Source: Triglochin maritima
Lineage: Eukaryota; Streptophyta; Magnoliopsida; Alismatales; Juncaginaceae
Direction of reading: 5' to 3'
Assembly (NCBI GenBank): GCA_963682175.1
Contig: OY821793.1
Location: 24,759,493 to 24,823,492, forward strand
Length of the DNA: 64,000 bases
A program made the translations under genes and the position numbers. Each line of letters opens with the position of its first letter. Position 1 is the first letter of the stretch. Positions 61,301-64,000 of the stretch are shown in pieces. The notes below the pieces were generated by a model. That model had not been told where the DNA came from and searched no databases. It saw only the letters and a list, made by a program, of their open reading frames with translations.

Positions 61301-61436
61301 CGACAGGTGGCCACTCGACGAGAGTTGTCCCACCGTTTGCGATCCCATGTGTAGAAACTATCGTTGTGCAAGGTATAGAAGATCTCGATGTGATGATTCA
61401 GGACTATGCTTCTGCATGTTTAAGTGCTTTAAATAA
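52400..61436 (+). CDS. DEFL gene 6: defensin-like peptide gene with a retrotransposon in its intron
   Basis: Exon 1 (52400-52481) encodes [20 protein letters not shown] plus GYTSEMK, a signal peptide, and ends in phase 1 at GGTAGTAG. Exon 2 (61249-61436) follows an acceptor GGTGCAAG. It encodes a His/Lys-rich linker (KHNHKHKHK) and a mature domain with Cys spacing C-x9-C-x3-C-x3-C...C-x5-C-x1-C-x3-C plus one extra Cys, ending CFCMFKCFK. Intron phase and position agree with DEFL genes 1, 2 and 5. The two exons lie 8767 bp apart because element 2 (52662-60704) sits between them; without it the intron would be about 720 bp. That the exons belong together is inferred from phase, strand, order and family pattern. 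Whether the gene is still spliced correctly is unknown. Confidence 0.65.
52662..54618 (+). repeat. 5' LTR of element 2 (1957 bp)
   Basis: It begins TGTAATAACC and ends CGTTACA. A TATA-like TATTTAAAG lies near 52846. A donor-like AAAAAGGTATG lies near 53024-53034 and an acceptor-like GCATTTCAGGTAGCG near 54350-54364. Between them is the palindrome array (53141-53775). Short frames inside show no family match. Confidence 0.92.
53141..53775. repeat. Array of paired CGGTCGACCG-type palindromes (element 2, 5' LTR)
   Basis: I count 19 sites of CGGTCGACCG or close variants in 635 bp. Most form pairs, e.g. CGGTCGAACG-N11-CGGTCGACCG, CGGTCGAACG-N12-CGGTCGACCG and CGGTCGACCG-N12-CGGTCGACCG. Start-to-start spacing is mostly 21-22 bp, with a few at 17-19. 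The identical array is at 59227-59861 in the 3' LTR. Confidence 0.85.
54622..54633 (+). other. Primer binding site of element 2
   Basis: TGGTATCAGAGC, three bases after the LTR end, is complementary to initiator tRNA-Met. Confidence 0.92.
54741..58217 (+). CDS. Gag-protease-RT-RNase H-partial integrase polyprotein of element 2
   Basis: A single open frame of about 1158 residues from MPPRRGK (an in-frame Met at 54696 lies upstream). In order: gag capsid-like region, CCHC knuckle [14 protein letters not shown], protease [14 protein letters not shown] with [12 protein letters not shown] and FVDDILIYS, RNase H with [16 protein letters not shown] and [11 protein letters not shown], and the integrase zinc-binding region ([14 protein letters not shown]). 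After VTMDFVTG, the start of the catalytic core, the frame runs into LTR-derived sequence ([11 protein letters not shown]) and stops. It has no premature stop before the junction, in contrast to element 1. The catalytic D,D35E core is absent. Confidence 0.92.
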   Translation: MPPRRGKAVAHTRGESETARDEAWEDERRTLFDTVGRLTEMLQQQTAQTGTGAMHDRFMRQHPPTFLGQYDAEAAEEWIFTIQKIFSAIGCPPEARVGLATYVLGGAASNWWRSTSAVVFADRDDIAWEEFVGEFNEQYFPQHVQDQKREEFLSLQQGDMTLAGYIGKFNALERYCPEMYVTQEQRAGKFVRGLRKQLRTKVLTHMPSTLADAVKSASVLDRDYRENYQDERRPSGRFSGRPGGQTGGNPGKRPRYEGAGVAVPRPEPCGTCGRFHSGPCFTPGACHGCGQLGHFIRSCPSRGAGPSRPPGLPAPGRGGGGGRPPFRPQQGQRTGRVFTIQAEEARDGGAVVEGTLLVAGSVARVLFDCGATHSFISERFAGVLGCTLAMLTATLEVSTPLGLVGTVGRFVPGATVVSGDQEFPADLVLLPMEDFDVILGMDWLSQYDVRVLCREKKILIPRKGLPDILIRGIRSRGGRIIVSAVRAQRLLQQGCAAFLATLVVAEAESQRLEDIEVVQEFADVFPAEIPGLPPHRELEFGIELVAGTTPQSKAPYRMAPAELTELKKQLQELMDSGFIRPSVSPWGAPVLFVKKKDGSLRMCIDYRMLNQVTVKNRYPLPRIEDLFDQLQSAKVFSKIDLRSGYHQLRIRDEDIQKTAFRTRYGHYEFLVMPFGLTNAPAAFMDLMHRTFRQYIDIFVIVFVDDILIYSPDVEQHREHMRIVLSILRAQQLYAKFSKCEFWLDRVAFLGHNVSAEGISVDPAKVEAVTQWRTPTSVTEIRSFVGLAGYYRRFIKDFSRLAAPLTALTQKGVTFVWSQKCEDSFQELKRLLTTAPVLSLPSGTGGFVIYSDASGVGLGCVLMQHGRVIAYASRQLKVHERNYPTHDLELAAVVHALKTWRHYLYGERFEVFTDHQSLKYLFSQKELNMRQRRWLEFIKDYDFTISYHPGKANTVADALSRKVEVSVAGLCIQEWRLLESLAEWRPFADSSEGAVIVGLRVEPQTVSAVIHAQTTDEELSSLLQLAARDGSDVRVGVDGGLRFRDRIWVPKTEDLRQDIMEEAHRSRYSIHPGSTKMYKDLQRNFWWRGMKKDVADFVSRCLVCQQVKVEHQRPAGQMQRIELPEWKWEHVTMDFVTGFLQGTQACLLFAFQVASRVRV
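58145..58471 (+). repeat. LTR 3' end plus primer site duplicated inside element 2
   Basis: 58145-58455 repeats 54308-54618, the last 311 bases of the LTR, and 58456-58471 repeats the primer site through GAGCG. The left junction shares TACGGGG between integrase (GTTACGGGG in element 1) and LTR (TATACGGGG). The right junction joins GAGCG to AAGTACGTGG of the chromodomain. Confidence 0.93.
58472..58698 (+). pseudogene. Chromodomain end of element 2 integrase, orphaned
   Basis: The frame encodes [32 protein letters not shown] and YPELFR, matching the C-terminus of element 1 integrase. It has no start codon and is cut from the rest of pol by the LTR-derived block. Confidence 0.9.
58733..58744 (+). 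other. Polypurine tract of element 2 with preceding hairpin
   Basis: AAGGAGGGTAGA comes just before the 3' LTR. A palindrome at about 58709-58728 (arms GAATTTCG and CGAAATTC, 4-base loop) precedes it, as in element 1. Confidence 0.8.
58748..60704 (+). repeat. 3' LTR of element 2 (1957 bp)
   Basis: Same length and, as far as I can read, the same sequence as the 5' LTR, including the palindrome array at 59227-59861. Confidence 0.93.
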
Positions 61437-62002
61437 CAACAGCGTTAATTAGCAACTCCACCGTTACCTCAATGCTTTGGGCTTATGGTTTTGTTAATTT
61501 TTGTTGATGTTTGATGTGAGGAATTGATTAAATTATGACCGTTGTGATGCCTGTGGAGTTAAATAAAATATGACGGGATCGGTCTTACTGGATTTTTGTA
61601 TAATTAGTATGAGCTTGAATTTGGATTTTATCATTTTAGCTTAATGACTGAATGTGGGTTTTGGAAATCTGTGGGTCAACTTATTCTATCTATAAGAAAT
61701 TTCACAATTATTTACTAATACTCACATTTGCAAAAACGGGTACTGTGAACACACTTTGTGTTCCCTCAAGGATTGACATTAGAAGGTATTTATAATTGAG
61801 GATGGATGATGATTTGGTAGTGTTTTTATATTAAAAATTTATAAAATCTAACTCTAAGAAAAACTACAGATGGAAGCAAAAATCTAAGAAAAGAAATACC
61901 TAAAGAAAGGGAAATATGACTTTTCGAAAATGAATAATAATTGGTGTGAAGAGGTTGATGCTTAATGTTCGATAAACATGTTTTTCTAGCAAAACACTTA
62001 CC
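61437..62002. other. 3' flank of DEFL gene 6
   Basis: AT-rich sequence with the likely 3' UTR of DEFL gene 6; no further gene seen. Confidence 0.5.
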
Positions 62003-62098
62003 GTAACATCCTCAACACAGCGGAAAATTTAAATTTTTAATAACACACAATCAACAGAGGATATTACGCAAATACTAAACACAGGTGCACCAACATAT

Positions 62099-62121
62099 AA
62101 TATATATATATATATATATGA
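62099..62121. repeat. (TA)n microsatellite
   Basis: About ten TA units near the edge of the third LTR. Confidence 0.85.
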
Positions 62122-62393
62122 ACATAAGAGTATTTCAAAAGTTGTGATTACATCAAAAGACTATACAAATGGAAGCAGTAATCACTCGACCTCAACTGAG
62201 AAAAAGCTGGATCCGGTAGCGGTGCTCCTCTCCTCGGTCACCACCCCCTATCGCCGCTCACGACCTGAAAGTAAACACGCAACAATGCCTGAGTTTCCTG
62301 AGGAAACCCCGTATGCCAAACTCTACAATACATGAACTGAAAGACACCATAGCATGCAATTCTACTAAACAAGAAATCATCTTAAAATAGGCT

Positions 62394-62850
62394 GGGGTCC
62401 AGGGCTCTTTCACCCAACCACAACACACACCACAGTCACGGGGCTCCAGGATTCTTTCACCCAACCATCGTAACACACACTCGTCGTCAAGCTGGGCTCC
62501 AGGTCTAATCTAAACCAACCGCAGCTATCACGACACGACCAAGGGCTCCAGGTCAATTTTCAACCAACCCCTACACGCGGTCCCTGCTCAGGCTCCATGC
62601 CTCTTTCAACCAACTTGAACGCACTACGGGGCTCCAGGTCTAATCTCAACCAACCCCGTACAGACTAGCTGGGCTCCAGGTCTATTTTCAACCAACCGCA
62701 ACTCTCACACAGTCACGGGGCTCCAGGTCTCTTTCAACCAACCACCGCAACACCACAATTCTAAGCTGTGCCTCAAGCCTATTTCAGCCAATCCCAAGCT
62801 CTCGCACCGTCACGGGGCTCCAGGTCTTTTTCAACCAACCACCGCAACTC
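62394..62850. repeat. Tandem repeat of about 47-bp units in the third LTR
   Basis: About ten units share GGGGCTCCAGGTCT and TTTCAACCAACC. Unit starts fall near 62394, 62441, 62494, 62543, 62590, 62628, 62671, 62717, 62768 and 62814, i.e. 38-53 bp apart. Confidence 0.85.
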
Positions 62851-62952
62851 TCGTGCACCCCAGCACACTTGCCGGAAGAACATCGGCACCACACTCGCCC
62901 CACACGGACGACCACAACAACAACACCTCCATAGTGCAAAACTGGACACAAA

Positions 62953-63611
62953 CGGTCGACCGAATCAAGCAAATACAGGGCAATCGCATCGACCGGCACT
63001 CCATCGGTCGACCGATTCCCACCCACCACACTCGTTCGGTCGAACCAAAGTCTAGGGACGGTCGACCGTTTAGATGATCAACTCCCAGGTTCACCGAACA
63101 AAACGACCAATCGGTCGAACGACAAAGGGGCCCCGTTCGACCGAAAGTCACCAGGGACAAATCCCACAATCTCCACAACGAATTCAGTCGAACACCCGAG
63201 CACTCTCGCTCGACCGAATCCCACCAGGGAAAAATCCCTCACACACACCACGAATCCGGTCGAACGCCGAGTCCTCCTCGGTCGACCGAATTCCTCCAGA
63301 GCGTTCCCCACGCTCAGCACACAAGTACGGTCGACTGAAACCACCTTCTGTTGAACCGACCAGTATTCTCACTTAAGTCACGGTCGGACGAAGTCAACAA
63401 GCGGTCGACCGTTTAGATGGTCAACGCTCCCAACCGACTTAAGACACTGCACACGGTCGAATGACAAAGGAGACCCGTTCGACCGAATCTCACCAGGTTT
63501 GCCTCCAATGCACAATCGGTTGATCGCCCCTGTGGCATCGTTCGACCGATTTGAGGCAGAACCCGAATTCTCTTCACGAACGGTCGACCGTTTGCACCAA
63601 CCGGTCGACCG
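62953..63611. repeat. Array of paired CGGTCGACCG-type palindromes (third LTR)
   Basis: Pairs such as CGGTCGAACG-N12-CGTTCGACCG, CGGTCGAACG-N12-CGGTCGACCG and CGGTCGAATG-N12-CGTTCGACCG have start-to-start spacing of 21-22 bp in nearly all cases I counted. In several the two partners are exact reverse complements. Confidence 0.85.
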
Positions 63612-64000
63612 ATCAGGCAGTGAAATCTGCTGCATGTTTACTTGCGACGAGCTGAAAGGCCTACCGTCGACTTCCAAATACTCACGATAATTAAGTGAGC
63701 GAGCTTGACATACCAGAAGGCTTGAAGAAGCCTTTGAAGAACCGTGACGACGCCTCCACGAGCACGTCTCCCCAAAACACAATCCGTCGGCGAACCTTGC
63801 GTCCAAACGTTGATCAATCACCTCCTCGACGATCCGCAACTACAACACCACCTCCAGCAACCTCCAACAGCCAACCGGAGCAACCAAGACCACCGAAACA
63901 AGTTAGGTCGAGGGAGAGAACCAAACATGCGGAAAGGGTTAAGAACCAACACTCACCTCAACTCGCAACCCGCGCCCGAGCCTCTCTTCGCCGGAGCACA

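Larger units (their letters stand above)
62003..64000 (-). repeat. LTR of a third, related gypsy element (runs past window end)
   Basis: The left edge GTAACATCC followed by CAGCGGAAAATTTAAA resembles the complement of the LTR 3' end of elements 1 and 2. The block GAGTTTCCTGAGGAAACCCC matches their GAGTTCCCTGAAGGAACCCC. On the minus strand an acceptor-like TTTACTTTCAGGTCGTGAG (near 62260-62277) and a donor-like CCTTCTGGTATGTC (near 63706-63721) bracket a palindrome array (62953-63611) and a tandem repeat (62394-62850). The rest of the element is outside the window, so which LTR this is, or whether it is solo, is unknown. Confidence 0.8.

Noticed and set aside
61249..61452. Second overlapping frame in DEFL gene 6 exon 2
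   Set aside because: It lacks the cysteine pattern; the other frame gives the complete defensin-like spacing and agrees with the exon 1 phase.

Overview
The window is nuclear DNA of a eudicot plant. The evidence is many-exon genes with GT-AG introns, a plant-type nucleoporin, a PPR protein, a cluster of two-exon defensin-like genes, plastid DNA fragments, and chromovirus and Copia retrotransposons primed by initiator tRNA-Met. I cannot name the species. Exon borders were read from reading-frame continuity, splice motifs and remembered protein families; no alignment was run.

Layout. 1-20209 (+) holds the 3' part (about 27 exons, about 1766 residues) of the NUP188 nucleoporin gene, with a plastid psbH fragment, a MITE and small duplications in its introns. 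20962-28013 (-) is a complete but disabled Ty3/gypsy chromovirus with a 5-bp target duplication. 28743-30434 (+) is a three-exon secreted Ole e 1/proline-rich protein gene. 30855-33043 is a foldback-like element holding a captured gene fragment and an LTR-like block. It abuts a ruined subtilase gene (-, about 33037-34771). 34772-38938 is Copia debris: two LTRs facing each other, one broken by a psbE-psbF plastid insert, plus a truncated minus-strand pol. 38930-41360 is an AT-rich, diverged tandem array.

41950-61436 is a defensin-like (DEFL) cluster: three intact two-exon genes, two degenerate copies lacking exon 1, and a sixth gene whose intron holds an 8-kb, apparently very young gypsy element (52662-60704). 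Inside the cluster lie a subtilase N-terminal fragment, a single-exon PPR gene (48959-50677, -) and a MITE just upstream of it. From about 62003 to the window end is the LTR of a third, related gypsy family.

Most unusual observation. The LTRs of these gypsy elements, and of an unrelated Copia element, carry dense arrays of a 10-bp palindrome (CGGTCGACCG and variants) arranged as pairs. Spacing within a pair is mostly 21-22 bp in the gypsy LTRs and 19 bp in the Copia LTR. Partners are often reverse complements, so each pair can form a hairpin. In the gypsy LTRs the array is downstream of the TATA box and bracketed by conserved splice-like sites, which suggests a leader intron. In Copia it is upstream of the TATA box. 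A related LTR-like block at 31709-32660 has the splice-like sites but no array.
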